Shown: one piece after another, positions 16,778-25,457 of the stretch
How the letters are laid out: each line of letters opens with the position of its first letter
How positions within the stretch are numbered: the stretch's first letter is position 1
Source of the DNA: Streptomyces rishiriensis
GTDB lineage: Bacteria > Actinomycetota > Actinomycetes > Streptomycetales > Streptomycetaceae
Length of the DNA: 64,000 nt
Reading direction: 5' to 3'
NCBI RefSeq assembly: GCF_030815485.1
Contig: NZ_JAUSWV010000002.1
Span: 5,642,001 to 5,706,000, forward strand
The notes under the pieces: generated by a model
Told to the model about the DNA's origin: nothing
Databases searched by the model: none
Seen by the model: only the letters and a program-made list of their open reading frames with translations
Translations under genes and position numbers: made by a program

Positions 16778-17764
16778 ATGAGTGCCGCAGACACGACCAC
16801 TGCCAAAGTGCCGCCGACGCGGCAGTCACCGCCACCACCACCCGTGGTGCCGAGACCACGCGGCGGCCGGAGGGCCGGCGGGGCCACCACCCCCTGGCTG
16901 CTCCTCGCCCCCTGCCTGCTGGTCCTCGCCCTGGTGATGGGCTATCCGCTGGTCCGCCTGGTCACCCTCTCCTTCCAGAAGTTCGGGCAGTCCCAGCTGT
17001 GGGGCTTCCAGCCGGCCGAGTCGGTCGGGTTCGACAACTTCACGGGCGTGCTGGACGACGGCGAGTTCTGGCAGGTCGTCTTCCGCACGGTCGTCTTCGC
17101 GGCCGGCTGCGTGATCTTCACGATGGTCGTCGGCATGCTGATCGCACTGCTCCTGCAGCGGGTCTCCGGCTGGGTGAAGACCCTCGTCAACATCGCGCTC
17201 GTGGCCAGCTGGGGCATGCCGGTCATCGTCGCCACCACCGTCTTCAAGTGGCTGTTCGACGCGGACTACGGCATCCTCAACGCGGTCCTGAGCAGGCTGC
17301 CGGGCGTCGACCTGATCGGCCACAACTGGTTCGCCAGCGGACCGCAGGGGCTGGCGGTCATCATGCTCCTCGTCGTCTGGGGCGCCGTGCCCTTCGTGGT
17401 CATCACCCTCAGCGCCGGCCTCACCCAGGTCCCGGCCGAACTGGAGGAGGCCGCCCGCCTCGACGGCGCGGGCGCCTGGGGCGTCTTCCGGTACGTCACC
17501 CTGCCCATCCTCAAACCGATCATCGTGATGCTCACGACCCTGTCGGTCATCTGGGACATGGGCGTGTTCCCCCAGGTCTTCGTCATGCGCAACGGACACC
17601 CGGAAGCCGAGTTCCAGATCCTGACGACGTACTCCTACGACCGCGCCTTCGTCGTCAACGACTACGGCCAGGGCTCGGCGATCGCCCTGATCACCGTGCT
17701 GCTGCTGCTCGGGGTGGTCGCCGTCTACATGCGCCAGATGCTGAAGATCGGAGAGGTCGAATGA
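16778..17764 (+). CDS. dasB: DasB, sugar ABC transporter permease
   Basis: This inner-membrane permease subunit (328 residues, MalF-like) has about six hydrophobic segments after a Pro-rich, basic cytoplasmic N terminus. The EAA loop that contacts the ATPase is ELEEAARLDGAGAWGVFRYV. It forms the channel with DasC for chito-oligosaccharide uptake. There is no ATPase gene in the operon; in S. coelicolor the shared ATPase MsiK, encoded elsewhere, energises this importer. The ATG has a GAGGAG site 8 bp upstream, and the stop overlaps dasC by 4 bp. Confidence 0.95.
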   Translation: MSAADTTTAKVPPTRQSPPPPPVVPRPRGGRRAGGATTPWLLLAPCLLVLALVMGYPLVRLVTLSFQKFGQSQLWGFQPAESVGFDNFTGVLDDGEFWQVVFRTVVFAAGCVIFTMVVGMLIALLLQRVSGWVKTLVNIALVASWGMPVIVATTVFKWLFDADYGILNAVLSRLPGVDLIGHNWFASGPQGLAVIMLLVVWGAVPFVVITLSAGLTQVPAELEEAARLDGAGAWGVFRYVTLPILKPIIVMLTTLSVIWDMGVFPQVFVMRNGHPEAEFQILTTYSYDRAFVVNDYGQGSAIALITVLLLLGVVAVYMRQMLKIGEVE

Positions 17765-18627
17765 GCGCCGTTGCCTCCGAGGCGAACCGGGCGGGAAGCC
17801 GCTCGGGGCGCCGCAGGTCGAAGTCCGGCTGGAACCTCCTCGGCCTGTTCGTCTTCGCCGTCGCGGGTTTCCCCGTCTACTGGATGCTCAACACCGCGTT
17901 CAAGCCGGCGAAGGACGCGATCGACCCGGACCCGAGCCTGCTGCCCACGGGGCTGACCCTCGACAACTTCAGCCGGGCCCTGCACATCGCCGACTTCTGG
18001 GGCCCGGTGGGCCGCAGTCTGCTGGTCTCCCTCGCGGTCGTCGCGATCGGCGTCGTCGTGGGCATGCTGGCCGCCCTGGCCATCTCCCGGTTCGCCTTCC
18101 GCGGCCGCAAGATCGTGATCGTGGGCATCCTGGCCGTCCAGATGGTCCCGCTCGTGGCCATGATCATCCCGGTCTTCCTGCTCCTGAACGACCTGGGCCA
18201 GTACGACAAGCTGACCGGCCTGATCCTCACCTACCTGACCTTCATCCTCCCCTTCACGGTGTGGACGCTGCGCGGCTTCATCGTCAACATCCCCAAGGAG
18301 CTGGAGGAGGCCGCGATGGTCGACGGCTGCTCCCGCACCGGGGCCTTCGTCCGGGTGGTCTTCCCTCTGCTGGCCCCGGGCATGGTCGCCACCTCGGTCT
18401 ACGGCTTCATCCAGGCCTGGAACGAGTACCTCTACGCCCTGATGCTGCTCAGCCAGAAGAACCAGACGGCCACCGTGTGGCTCAGCAACTTCTCCACCAA
18501 GCACGGCACCGAGTACGCCCCGATGATGGCCGGCGCCACCATGATGGCGCTGCCGATCGTCGCCCTCTTCCTCCTCGTCCAGCGCAAGATGGCCGCGGGG
18601 CTGACCGCGGGCGCCGTGAAGGGATAA
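17761..18627 (+). CDS. dasC: DasC, sugar ABC transporter permease
   Basis: This second permease subunit (288 residues, MalG-like) has six hydrophobic segments and the EAA loop ELEEAAMVDGCSRTGAFVRV. It pairs with DasB and, by family precedent, with the separate ATPase MsiK. The ATG overlaps the dasB stop (ATGA), so the two subunits are made in step. The following dasD starts 7 bp after the stop and is very probably in the same transcript. Confidence 0.95.
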   Translation: MSAVASEANRAGSRSGRRRSKSGWNLLGLFVFAVAGFPVYWMLNTAFKPAKDAIDPDPSLLPTGLTLDNFSRALHIADFWGPVGRSLLVSLAVVAIGVVVGMLAALAISRFAFRGRKIVIVGILAVQMVPLVAMIIPVFLLLNDLGQYDKLTGLILTYLTFILPFTVWTLRGFIVNIPKELEEAAMVDGCSRTGAFVRVVFPLLAPGMVATSVYGFIQAWNEYLYALMLLSQKNQTATVWLSNFSTKHGTEYAPMMAGATMMALPIVALFLLVQRKMAAGLTAGAVKG

Positions 18628-18634
18628 CGCCCCG

Positions 18635-20161
18635 ATGACGACAATCGCCAGCGGCACCGACACTCTCACCCGTGACGCCCTGACGGTCCTGCAACCCGGC
18701 TTCCCCGGCACCACCGCCCCCGACTGGCTGCTGCGCCGCCTGGGCGAGGGGCTGGCGTCGGTGGGCCTGTTCGGCAGGAACATCGCCTCACCGGAACAAC
18801 TGGCCGCGCTGACCGCGCAGCTGCGCGCGGAACGGGACGACGTCCTGGTCGCGATCGACGAGGAGGGCGGAGACGTCACGCGCCTGGAGGTGCGCACCGG
18901 CTCCAGCTTCCCCGGCAACCACGCCCTGGGCGCGGTGGACGACGTCTCGCTCACCCTGGAGGTCGCCGCCGAGCTGGGCCGCCGCCTCGCGGAGTGCGGC
19001 GTCAACCTCAACTGGGCGCCCTCCGCCGACGTGAACTCCAACCCCGCGAACCCGGTCATCGGCGTCCGTTCCTTCGGCGCCGACCCCGCTCTGGTCGCCC
19101 GGCACACCGCCGCCTACGTCACCGGTCTCCAGTCGGCGGGCGTGGCGGCCTGCACCAAGCACTTCCCGGGGCACGGCGACACGGCCGTCGACTCCCACCA
19201 CGCCCTTCCGCGCATCGACGCCGACCCCACGGTCCTGACGGAACGCGAACTGACGCCGTTCCGCGCCGCCATCGCCGCCGGCACCCGCGCCGTGATGAGC
19301 GCCCACATCCTGGTCCCCGCCCTGGACCCGGCCCGGCCCGCGACCCTGTCCCCGCGCGTCCTCACCACCCTGCTGCGCGAGGAACTCGGCTACGACGGCC
19401 TGATCGTCACGGACGGCATGGAGATGCAGGCCGTGGCCGCGACCTACGGCATCGAGCGCGGCAGCGTCCTCGCCGTCGCGGCCGGCGCCGACGCCATCTG
19501 CGTGGGCGGCGGCCTGGCGGACGACGAGACGGTACGCCGCCTGCGCGACGCCCTGGTCACCGCCGTCCGCACGGGCGAACTCCCCGAGCAACGCCTCGCC
19601 GACGCGGCGGAACGGGTGCGGGCACTGGCCCGCTGGACGGCTCCGCGGAGCACGGCCGCGGCCGGCGCCGACGAGGGAACGGCGCGCGCCGGAGGGAGCG
19701 CCGGGCGAGCCGACGTCGGGCTGATCGCCGCCCGGCGGGCGCTGCGCCTCACCGGCGACGACGTCTTCACCCCGCTCAGCGACCCGCCGTACGTCGCCGC
19801 GCTCACCCCGGTCGCGAACATCGCCGTCGGTGACGAGACCCCGTGGGGCGTGGCCGCCGAGCTCGGCCGGCTGCTGCCGGGGACCCGGACCGGCAGCTTC
19901 GCGGGCCCGGACGCGGGGCCCGCGGCGCTGGTCGCGGCGGGGGAGCGGCGGATCGTCGCCGTGGTCCGTGACGAGCACCGCCACCCCTGGATGACGGCGG
20001 CCCTCGACACCCTCCTCGCGGCGCGTCCGGACACGGTCGTCGTCGAGATGGGCGTCCCCCAGGCCCCGCCCCGGGGCGCCCTGCACATCGCCACCCACGG
20101 CGCGGCCCGGGTGTGCGGCCGCGCGGCGGCGGAGGTCGTCGCGGCCGGTGCACACGCCTGA
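18635..20161 (+). CDS. dasD: DasD, GH3-family beta-N-acetylglucosaminidase
   Basis: This cytoplasmic enzyme (508 residues, no signal peptide) cleaves imported chitobiose to N-acetylglucosamine. The GH3 NagZ-type signature is KHFPGHGD (175-182), followed by the flexible loop His in DSHHALP and the predicted nucleophile Asp260 in IVTDGMEM. The TIM-barrel fills about residues 1-330, and a second alpha/beta domain follows (about 360-508). It is longer than the 340-residue single-domain NagZ enzymes. It closes the das operon and sits next to nagB, which acts two steps later. Confidence 0.93.
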   Translation: MTTIASGTDTLTRDALTVLQPGFPGTTAPDWLLRRLGEGLASVGLFGRNIASPEQLAALTAQLRAERDDVLVAIDEEGGDVTRLEVRTGSSFPGNHALGAVDDVSLTLEVAAELGRRLAECGVNLNWAPSADVNSNPANPVIGVRSFGADPALVARHTAAYVTGLQSAGVAACTKHFPGHGDTAVDSHHALPRIDADPTVLTERELTPFRAAIAAGTRAVMSAHILVPALDPARPATLSPRVLTTLLREELGYDGLIVTDGMEMQAVAATYGIERGSVLAVAAGADAICVGGGLADDETVRRLRDALVTAVRTGELPEQRLADAAERVRALARWTAPRSTAAAGADEGTARAGGSAGRADVGLIAARRALRLTGDDVFTPLSDPPYVAALTPVANIAVGDETPWGVAAELGRLLPGTRTGSFAGPDAGPAALVAAGERRIVAVVRDEHRHPWMTAALDTLLAARPDTVVVEMGVPQAPPRGALHIATHGAARVCGRAAAEVVAAGAHA

Positions 20162-20180
20162 ACCTCCCCACGACGACGAC

Positions 20181-20206
20181 GCCGGGCTCCCCTTCAGGAG
20201 CCCGGC
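20181..20206. terminator. Bidirectional terminator between dasD and nagB
   Basis: GCCGGGCTCC and GGAGCCCGGC form a perfect 10-bp stem with a 6-nt loop, extended on both sides by CGACGACGAC and GTCGTCGTC tracts. It lies between two convergent stops. Confidence 0.85.
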
Positions 20207-20235
20207 GCCTTCGTCGTCGTCAGTGGTGGCGTCTC

Positions 20236-21021
20236 TCAGATCCCCTGCCACGCGGGCTTGCCGGCGTACGTGTGCCGGAAGTACTCCGCGAGCTTCAGCT
20301 TGGACGCGGCGGCCTCGTCGACGACGACCGTCGCGTGCGGGTGCAGCTGGAGCGCGGATGCCGGGCACACCGCGGCGACCGGCCCCTCCACCGTCGCCGC
20401 GACCGCGTCCGCCTTGCCCTCCCCGGTGGCGAGCAGCACCAGGTGCCGCGCCTCCAGGATCGTGCCGATGCCCTGGGTGATGACATGGTGCGGGACCTGC
20501 TCGATGTCCCCGTCGAAGAAGCGCGCGTTGTCCACCCGGGTCTGCTCGGTCAGCGTCTTGATCCGGGTGCGCGAGGCCAGGGAGGAGCACGGCTCGTTGA
20601 ACCCGATGTGCCCGTCGGTGCCGATCCCGAGCAGCTGCAGGTCCACTCCGCCGGCGGCGGCCAGCGCGCGGTCGTAGGCCTCGCACGCGGCCTGCACGTC
20701 GGGGGCCGTGCCGTCCGGCCCGAGGAAGGCCTCCATGCCGATGCCCAGCGGCTCCAGCACCTCACGCCGCAGCACCGAACGGTAGGACTCGGGGTGCTCG
20801 GCGGGCAGGCCCACGTACTCGTCCAGCTGGGCGATCCGCGCCCGCGCGGTGTCCACCGATCCGGAGCGCACCTCGGCCGCCAGCGCCTGGTAGACGGGCA
20901 GCGGGGTGGAACCGGTGGCCACACCGAGCAGGGCGTCCGGCTTGCGCCGCAGGAGGCGCGCCATGGCCTCGGCGATGATCTCGCCGCCCGACCGGGCGTC
21001 CGCAACGATGACAACTTCCAC
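20236..21021 (-). CDS. nagB: Glucosamine-6-phosphate deaminase
   Basis: This 261-residue enzyme converts GlcN-6-P to fructose-6-P and ammonia, feeding amino sugars into glycolysis. Family blocks are visible: the phosphate loop GVATGSTPLPVYQAL, the catalytic Asp region AQLDEYVGLP and LLGIGTDGHIGFNEP with the catalytic His. Its substrate is the DasR inducer, so NagB activity sets the signal level. The start is a GTG at 21021 (VEVVIVADARSGG). A DasR site lies at 21068-21083, 47 bp upstream, which makes direct repression by DasR likely. Confidence 0.95.
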   Translation of the reverse strand: MEVVIVADARSGGEIIAEAMARLLRRKPDALLGVATGSTPLPVYQALAAEVRSGSVDTARARIAQLDEYVGLPAEHPESYRSVLRREVLEPLGIGMEAFLGPDGTAPDVQAACEAYDRALAAAGGVDLQLLGIGTDGHIGFNEPCSSLASRTRIKTLTEQTRVDNARFFDGDIEQVPHHVITQGIGTILEARHLVLLATGEGKADAVAATVEGPVAAVCPASALQLHPHATVVVDEAAASKLKLAEYFRHTYAGKPAWQGI

Positions 21022-21067
21022 GCTGGCCTGCCGTTCTGAGAGGGGCTCCGAGGGCTCGGAAGGGCTA

Positions 21068-21083
21068 TGTGGTTTAGACCAAT
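21068..21083 (-). promoter_or_regulatory. DasR operator (dre) of nagB
   Basis: TGTGGTTTAGACCAAT fits the dre palindrome (consensus AGTGGTCTAGACCACT) at 12 of 16 positions. It sits 47 bp upstream of the nagB start, within the expected promoter. Confidence 0.8.
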
Positions 21084-21281
21084 CTGTGAGGCCAATCTAA
21101 CAGAGTCGGCCCCGTTCGTCCTCGAGGGCGGGAGGGCGCGCGGTCGACTCCGGCACGGATCGCGGAAATGCCCCGCGCAACTGGCCCCGCGCGGGAACCC
21201 GCACAGGCTAGGCTGCGTTGTGGACGTCAGAGCGTCCGCATGCCCGCCACGACGAACGACCTTCCCTCCATGGACACCCCT

Positions 21282-21297
21282 AGTGGTCTAGTCCACA
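21282..21297. promoter_or_regulatory. Second dre-like site in the nagB-kinase gap
   Basis: AGTGGTCTAGTCCACA matches the dre consensus at 14 of 16 positions, better than the nagB-proximal site. It is 261 bp from nagB and 279 bp from the kinase start, in a 554-bp gap with no other gene. Confidence 0.7.
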
Positions 21298-21562
21298 ATG
21301 GGAGGGAGCGCGACACAGAACTTCCGTCTTCCCCGCACAGGAAGGCGGACCGAGGACCCGGAGCTCTCTGCCCTGACTGCCCCGGTTCCTCACCTTCGGT
21401 CGACGGGACCGCACACCCCGCGGCCGATATTGCTCCGGGCTGCGGTGCCGGGAGGGCTGAGGGTCCCTCCCAGGCGCCGCGGCCCGCGGGTGTTTCCGGG
21501 GCCCGGGCCGCTCTCGCCGCTCCCCTGCCGCCGACGGTTTAGGCCCCGCACAGACCCACGGG

Positions 21563-21576
21563 TACGCTCGCAGACG
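21563..21576 (+). promoter_or_regulatory. -10 box and leaderless start of the kinase gene
   Basis: TACGCT (TANNNT) ends 7 bp before the GTG at 21576, and no ribosome-binding site is visible. The transcript would start at or within a base of the start codon. Confidence 0.5.
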
Positions 21577-23051
21577 TGCCCTCCATGAACGAACTCGTAC
21601 GCCAGCACACCGCACTCGACGACTCCGACCTCGAGTGGCTCCACCTGCTGGTCTCGGAGTGGCAGCTGCTCTCCGACCTCTCCTTCGCCGACCTGGTCCT
21701 GTGGGTCCCCACCCGCGACGGCGCCCGCTATGTCTCCGTCGCCCAGATGCGGCCCAACACCGGCCCGACGTCCTACCAGGACGACATGGTCGGCCACCTC
21801 GTCCCGCGCGGTCGCCGTCCGCTGCTGGACGCAGCCCTGGACGAGGGCCGGATCGTGCGCGAGGGCGACCCGGAGTGGCGCGAGGAGGTCCCCGTCCGGG
21901 TCGAGTCGATCCCCGTACGGCGTGAGGGCCGCGTCCTCGGGGTCATCGCCCGCAACACGAACCTGCTCACCGTGCGCACCCCCAGCCGCCTGGAGCTCAC
22001 CTACCTCCAGAGCGCCTCCGACCTCGCACAGATGATCGCGGCCGGCTCCTTCCCGTTCCCCGACCAGCAGATGGACATGGACGCCGCCCCGCGCGTCGGC
22101 GACGGCCTGATCCGCGTCGACGGCGACGGCATCGTCCAGTACGCCTCCCCGAACGCGCTGTCGGCCTACCACCGGATGGGTCTCGCCTCCGACCTGGTCG
22201 GCCAGCACCTGGGGCTGACCACGGCCGAACTCGCCCCGACCCGTGGCCCGGTGGACGAGGCGCTCGCCAAGGTCGCCAGCGGCTGGGCGCCCCGCGAGTT
22301 CGAGATCGAGGCCAAGGACGGGGTCATCCAGTTCCGGGCCATCCCGCTCAAGCCCAAGGGCACCCGCATCGGCGCACTCGTGCTGCTGCGCGACGTCACC
22401 GAACTGCGCCGCCGCGAGCGTGAGTTGATGACCAAGGACGCGACCATCCGGGAGATCCACCACCGGGTGAAGAACAACCTCCAGACGGTGGCGGCCCTGT
22501 TGCGCCTCCAGGCCCGGCGTATCGAGTCCGAGCGCGGCCGGGAGGCGCTGGAGGAGGCGGTCCGCCGGGTCGGCTCGATCGCCATCGTGCATGAGACGCT
22601 GTCTCAGAACCTGGACGAGCGGGTGGAGTTCGACGAGATCGCCGACCGGGTGCTGGCGATGGTCGCCGAGATCTCGCCGGGCAAGGTCGCCGGCCGGCGC
22701 AGCGGTCGCTTCGGCATCCTGGACGCCGAGGTGGCCACTCCGCTGTCCATGGTCCTCACCGAGATCCTGCAGAACGCCCTGGAACACGGCTTCGTCGAGG
22801 GCGACACCGGCACCGTCGAGGTCTCCGCGGTCCGCGGCGGCACCACGAAGGAGGCCCGTCTCCTGGTCACCGTCAAGGACGACGGCGTCGGCCTGCCCGA
22901 GGGCTTCGACCCGCACACCTCCGGCAACCTCGGCCTGCAGATCGTACGGACGCTGGTGGAGGGCGAGTTGGGCGGAACCTTCGACATGATCCCGGGCCCG
23001 GAGCGCGGCACCCAGGTGATCCTGGACATCCCGGTGCCCGCGCAGAAGTAG
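21576..23051 (+). CDS. PdtaS-type cytosolic histidine kinase
   Basis: This 491-residue sensor kinase has no membrane segment. An N-terminal GAF-like domain (about 1-160) is followed by a PAS domain (about 170-275). A HisKA_2 domain follows, with the phospho-acceptor block REIHHRVKNNLQTVAALLRL (His295 or His296), and a HATPase with EILQNALEHG and DDGVGLP. The layout is that of mycobacterial PdtaS, which signals to the RNA-binding antiterminator PdtaR; no such partner gene is adjacent here. I place the start at the GTG at 21576 because of the leaderless-type promoter; the ATG at 21585 is the alternative. A DasR-like site lies 279 bp upstream. Confidence 0.9.
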   Translation: MPSMNELVRQHTALDDSDLEWLHLLVSEWQLLSDLSFADLVLWVPTRDGARYVSVAQMRPNTGPTSYQDDMVGHLVPRGRRPLLDAALDEGRIVREGDPEWREEVPVRVESIPVRREGRVLGVIARNTNLLTVRTPSRLELTYLQSASDLAQMIAAGSFPFPDQQMDMDAAPRVGDGLIRVDGDGIVQYASPNALSAYHRMGLASDLVGQHLGLTTAELAPTRGPVDEALAKVASGWAPREFEIEAKDGVIQFRAIPLKPKGTRIGALVLLRDVTELRRRERELMTKDATIREIHHRVKNNLQTVAALLRLQARRIESERGREALEEAVRRVGSIAIVHETLSQNLDERVEFDEIADRVLAMVAEISPGKVAGRRSGRFGILDAEVATPLSMVLTEILQNALEHGFVEGDTGTVEVSAVRGGTTKEARLLVTVKDDGVGLPEGFDPHTSGNLGLQIVRTLVEGELGGTFDMIPGPERGTQVILDIPVPAQK

Positions 23052-23118
23052 CGGGCACGCGACGGCGCGGGCACGGGCGCAGGGCGCGGGCGCCCGACGG
23101 CGCGGGCGCACAGCAAGA

Positions 23119-23147
23119 AGCCCCGGACCGTTCAGGGGTCCGGGGCT
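23119..23147. terminator. Terminator hairpin after the kinase
   Basis: AGCCCCGGACC and GGTCCGGGGCT are perfect 11-bp arms with a 7-nt loop, 68 bp after the stop. It could serve both the kinase and convergent wblE transcription. Confidence 0.8.
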
Positions 23148-23289
23148 CGAATGCTCGTTGGCAGCTCTGTGCTGCTCATCGGGGGTACTGCGCGCTGCGG
23201 CTCGGGGGCGGGAGATGCGTCTCGCTGTCAACGGAACAATGCCGACAGGCACACGTGCCGCCAAGCTCAGGCTCGCGGGGCGGGTGTCG

Positions 23290-23547
23290 TCAGGCGGAGG
23301 CCTGACGGGCCCGGTTGCGGGCGGCGCGGCGCTTCATCGCACGACGCTCGTCCTCGCTGAGGCCACCCCAGACGCCGGAGTCCTGGCCGGACTCGAGCGC
23401 CCACTGCAGACACTGCTCCATAACCGGGCAGCGACGACAGACGGCCTTGGCTTCCTCGATCTGCAGCAGCGCAGGACCGGTGTTGCCGATGGGGAAGAAG
23501 AGCTCGGGGTCTTCCTCGCGGCAAACGGCGTTGTGACGCCAGTCCAT
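23290..23547 (-). CDS. wblE: WblE, WhiB-family [4Fe-4S] regulator
   Basis: This 85-residue protein has the four WhiB cysteines: C9, C37, C40 and C46 (CRRC and the later EQC). They bind a redox- and NO-sensitive [4Fe-4S] cluster. The beta-turn GVWGG (58-62) and a basic C-terminal tail for DNA binding follow. The sequence is close to Streptomyces WblE and mycobacterial WhiB1, which bind region 4 of the principal sigma factor. It is thought to be essential in both groups. The ATG has an AGGAG-type site upstream. The gene is monocistronic, with a 319-bp gap behind it. Confidence 0.95.
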   Translation of the reverse strand: MDWRHNAVCREEDPELFFPIGNTGPALLQIEEAKAVCRRCPVMEQCLQWALESGQDSGVWGGLSEDERRAMKRRAARNRARQASA

Positions 23548-23866
23548 GGCTGCTACCTCTCCTTGGTATTACATGCACGTTGCTTGTGAATGTGAACGCT
23601 TTCACGAATCCCTCAACAAGTGAAGGGGCCACCAGCCGGTTTCCCGGCGCGGTCCTGTTGTTTGATGAGGGGTTCCGGTGATCAGTGGATGCCGGTCTTG
23701 CGGGCTGTCCCGATCGCCACGTAGAGACTCGCAAACCTCAGCGGCGGATACAACCCCTTTCGGAAAGTTTTTTTTGATTCCTCGGTGTCGACTAGGTCAC
23801 AGCCGTACTTCCATGGGGTGGACCCTGGTCTAAACGTTCGAGTGAAAGGAGTTCAGCCCTTTCTGC
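23548..23866. other. Intergenic region upstream of wblE
   Basis: These 319 bp are less GC-rich than the genes. They hold a short inverted repeat GTGAA-CGCT-TTCAC (23592-23605) and a run of eight T at 23768-23775 (A on the wblE strand). It probably contains the wblE promoter and leader. I see no convincing ORF or structured RNA. Confidence 0.5.
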
Positions 23867-24835
23867 TCACACAATCACACGCAGTGCACGGCGTACGCCT
23901 GTGAACGTCACGCTGGTTCGCAGCCCCAGGTGGTCACCGTCCATCTGAAGGGGCAACGGGACCTTCGAATGCAAGGTGAACTGGTCCAGATCGTGCAGGG
24001 AGACCGCATGCTTGCCGTGCGGCCCCCGGTCGGGGGACGAAGTGAGCAACTGGGTGCCATATCGGGCGACCGAGGCTGTGGACAGACGGCTGAGACCCAG
24101 TACGTCGAGCCCTGTATCGAACGAGGCCTTAGGTGACGCGTACACCGGGCGATTACCCAGATAGGTCCACGGAGCCGTGTTGCAGACTATGGACAGCACC
24201 AAATCGGTCACCGGGTCCGCGCCCGGCCGCTCCAGGGTGATCGACCCGTGCCGGCGCTGTGACTCACCCAACAACTGGCGCATGGCCTGACGGATGTAAA
24301 GAGCGTGCGTGGATCTTCTGCCGCGCTCGCGCTGCTGCTCCACCCGCCCCACGACTCCGGCGTCGAAGCCCAGCCCGGCATTGAACGTGAACCAGCGCGA
24401 CGGCACCGCTTCGTCCTCGGTGCCCGGCGTTCCCGCGGCCAGGCCGAGGCCGACCGTACGTTCGCTGCTCTCCCGCAGGGCGTCCAGCAGCGCGCCGGTC
24501 GCTTCCACCGGGTCGTTGGGCAGCCCCAGGGCGCGGGCGAAGACGTTGGTGGAGCCGCCGGGGACCACCGCGAGGCCGGGCAGGTGCTCCGGATCGGGGC
24601 CGGCGTGCAGGAGGCCGTTGACCACCTCGTTGACCGTGCCGTCGCCGCCGAGGGCCACCACCAGATCGACGTTTCCGCTGTCCGCCGCCTGCCGGCCCAG
24701 GTCACGCGCGTGTCCGCGGTACTCGGTGGTGACCGCCTCGAGCTTCATCTCGCTCGCGAGCGCGTGGATGAGGACGTCGCGCGTCCGTGCACTGGTAGTG
24801 GTTGCCGCCGGATTGACCACGAGAAGTGCACGCAT
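23867..24835 (-). CDS. Diacylglycerol/sphingosine-type lipid kinase (DagK/YegS family)
   Basis: This 322-residue cytoplasmic or membrane-peripheral kinase has the nucleotide-binding blocks LVVALGGDGTVNEV (GGDGT at 63-67) and VPGGSTNVFARALG. It also has the family C-terminal beta-sandwich (PLPLQMDGDH). Such enzymes phosphorylate diacylglycerol or a related lipid, recycling it into phospholipid synthesis. Substrate specificity cannot be read from the sequence. The start codon is an ATG at 24835 (MRALLVVNPAATTTS). It is divergent from the small membrane protein gene at 24985. Confidence 0.9.
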   Translation of the reverse strand: MRALLVVNPAATTTSARTRDVLIHALASEMKLEAVTTEYRGHARDLGRQAADSGNVDLVVALGGDGTVNEVVNGLLHAGPDPEHLPGLAVVPGGSTNVFARALGLPNDPVEATGALLDALRESSERTVGLGLAAGTPGTEDEAVPSRWFTFNAGLGFDAGVVGRVEQQRERGRRSTHALYIRQAMRQLLGESQRRHGSITLERPGADPVTDLVLSIVCNTAPWTYLGNRPVYASPKASFDTGLDVLGLSRLSTASVARYGTQLLTSSPDRGPHGKHAVSLHDLDQFTLHSKVPLPLQMDGDHLGLRTSVTFTGVRRALRVIV

Positions 24836-24972
24836 GAGTTGCAGCGTACCTACTGGGTGGTACCGGGCACAGGCCGAGGTGGGGATCGGGTAAGAGATCG
24901 CCGGGTGAGCCTCGACACGACCGCCGCGCCTTCCCGCGTGGGCGGCCCGGGGCCCGGGTCAGGGGTGCGGGC

Positions 24973-24985
24973 TACCCTTCTGGGG
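24973..24985 (+). promoter_or_regulatory. -10 box of a leaderless gene
   Basis: TACCCT at 24973-24978 ends 6 bp before the GTG at 24985, with no ribosome-binding site between. This is the usual geometry of leaderless Streptomyces transcripts. Confidence 0.5.
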
Positions 24986-25425
24986 TGAGCAGTGACCAGA
25001 CTCCCGTAGCCCCGGAATCCCCTGAACCCCGCCCGCGTCGGCTGACGTACGCCGCCGCGCTCGTCGCCCTGGAGGGGCTGGCGCTGGTCGTCGGTGGGGT
25101 GTGGATGCTCGCCCTGGGGATCGGCGGCGATTCGGGCGACCGCCGGCAGGCCGTCACCGGCGGCGTCACGCTGATCGTGCTCGCCCTGCTGCCGCTGCTC
25201 GCCGCGCGGGGGCTGCTGGGCCTGCGCGGCTGGAGCCGGGGACCCGCCGTCATCACCCAGATCATGGCGCTGCCGGTGGCCTACAACCTGCTGCGGGCCG
25301 ACAGCATGGCGATCCCGGCGGGCATCGTGCTCGCGGTGGTCGCCGTAGCGTCGCTCGTCCTGCTCGTCAACGGCGAGACGACCCGGGCCCTCGGGATCCG
25401 GGGGCCGGGCCGCGCGTCGGAGTAG
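24985..25425 (+). CDS. Four-span membrane protein, hypothetical
   Basis: This 146-residue protein has a Pro/Arg-rich cytoplasmic N terminus and four hydrophobic segments (about 22-45, 57-78, 88-103 and 112-130). The conserved look of the membrane part (LLPLLAARGLLGLRGWSRGPAVITQ) suggests an actinobacterial integral membrane family of unknown function. It appears to be translated from a leaderless mRNA. It converges with sigH, the stops being 32 bp apart. There is no evidence for a specific role. Confidence 0.8.
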   Translation: MSSDQTPVAPESPEPRPRRLTYAAALVALEGLALVVGGVWMLALGIGGDSGDRRQAVTGGVTLIVLALLPLLAARGLLGLRGWSRGPAVITQIMALPVAYNLLRADSMAIPAGIVLAVVAVASLVLLVNGETTRALGIRGPGRASE

Positions 25426-25457
25426 CGGCGGTTCCCGCTGCCCGCTCCGGTGTGCCG

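Noticed and set aside
21390..23264. 624-codon minus-strand frame over the kinase gene
   Set aside because: The kinase motifs on the plus strand are unambiguous; the antisense translation has no domain.
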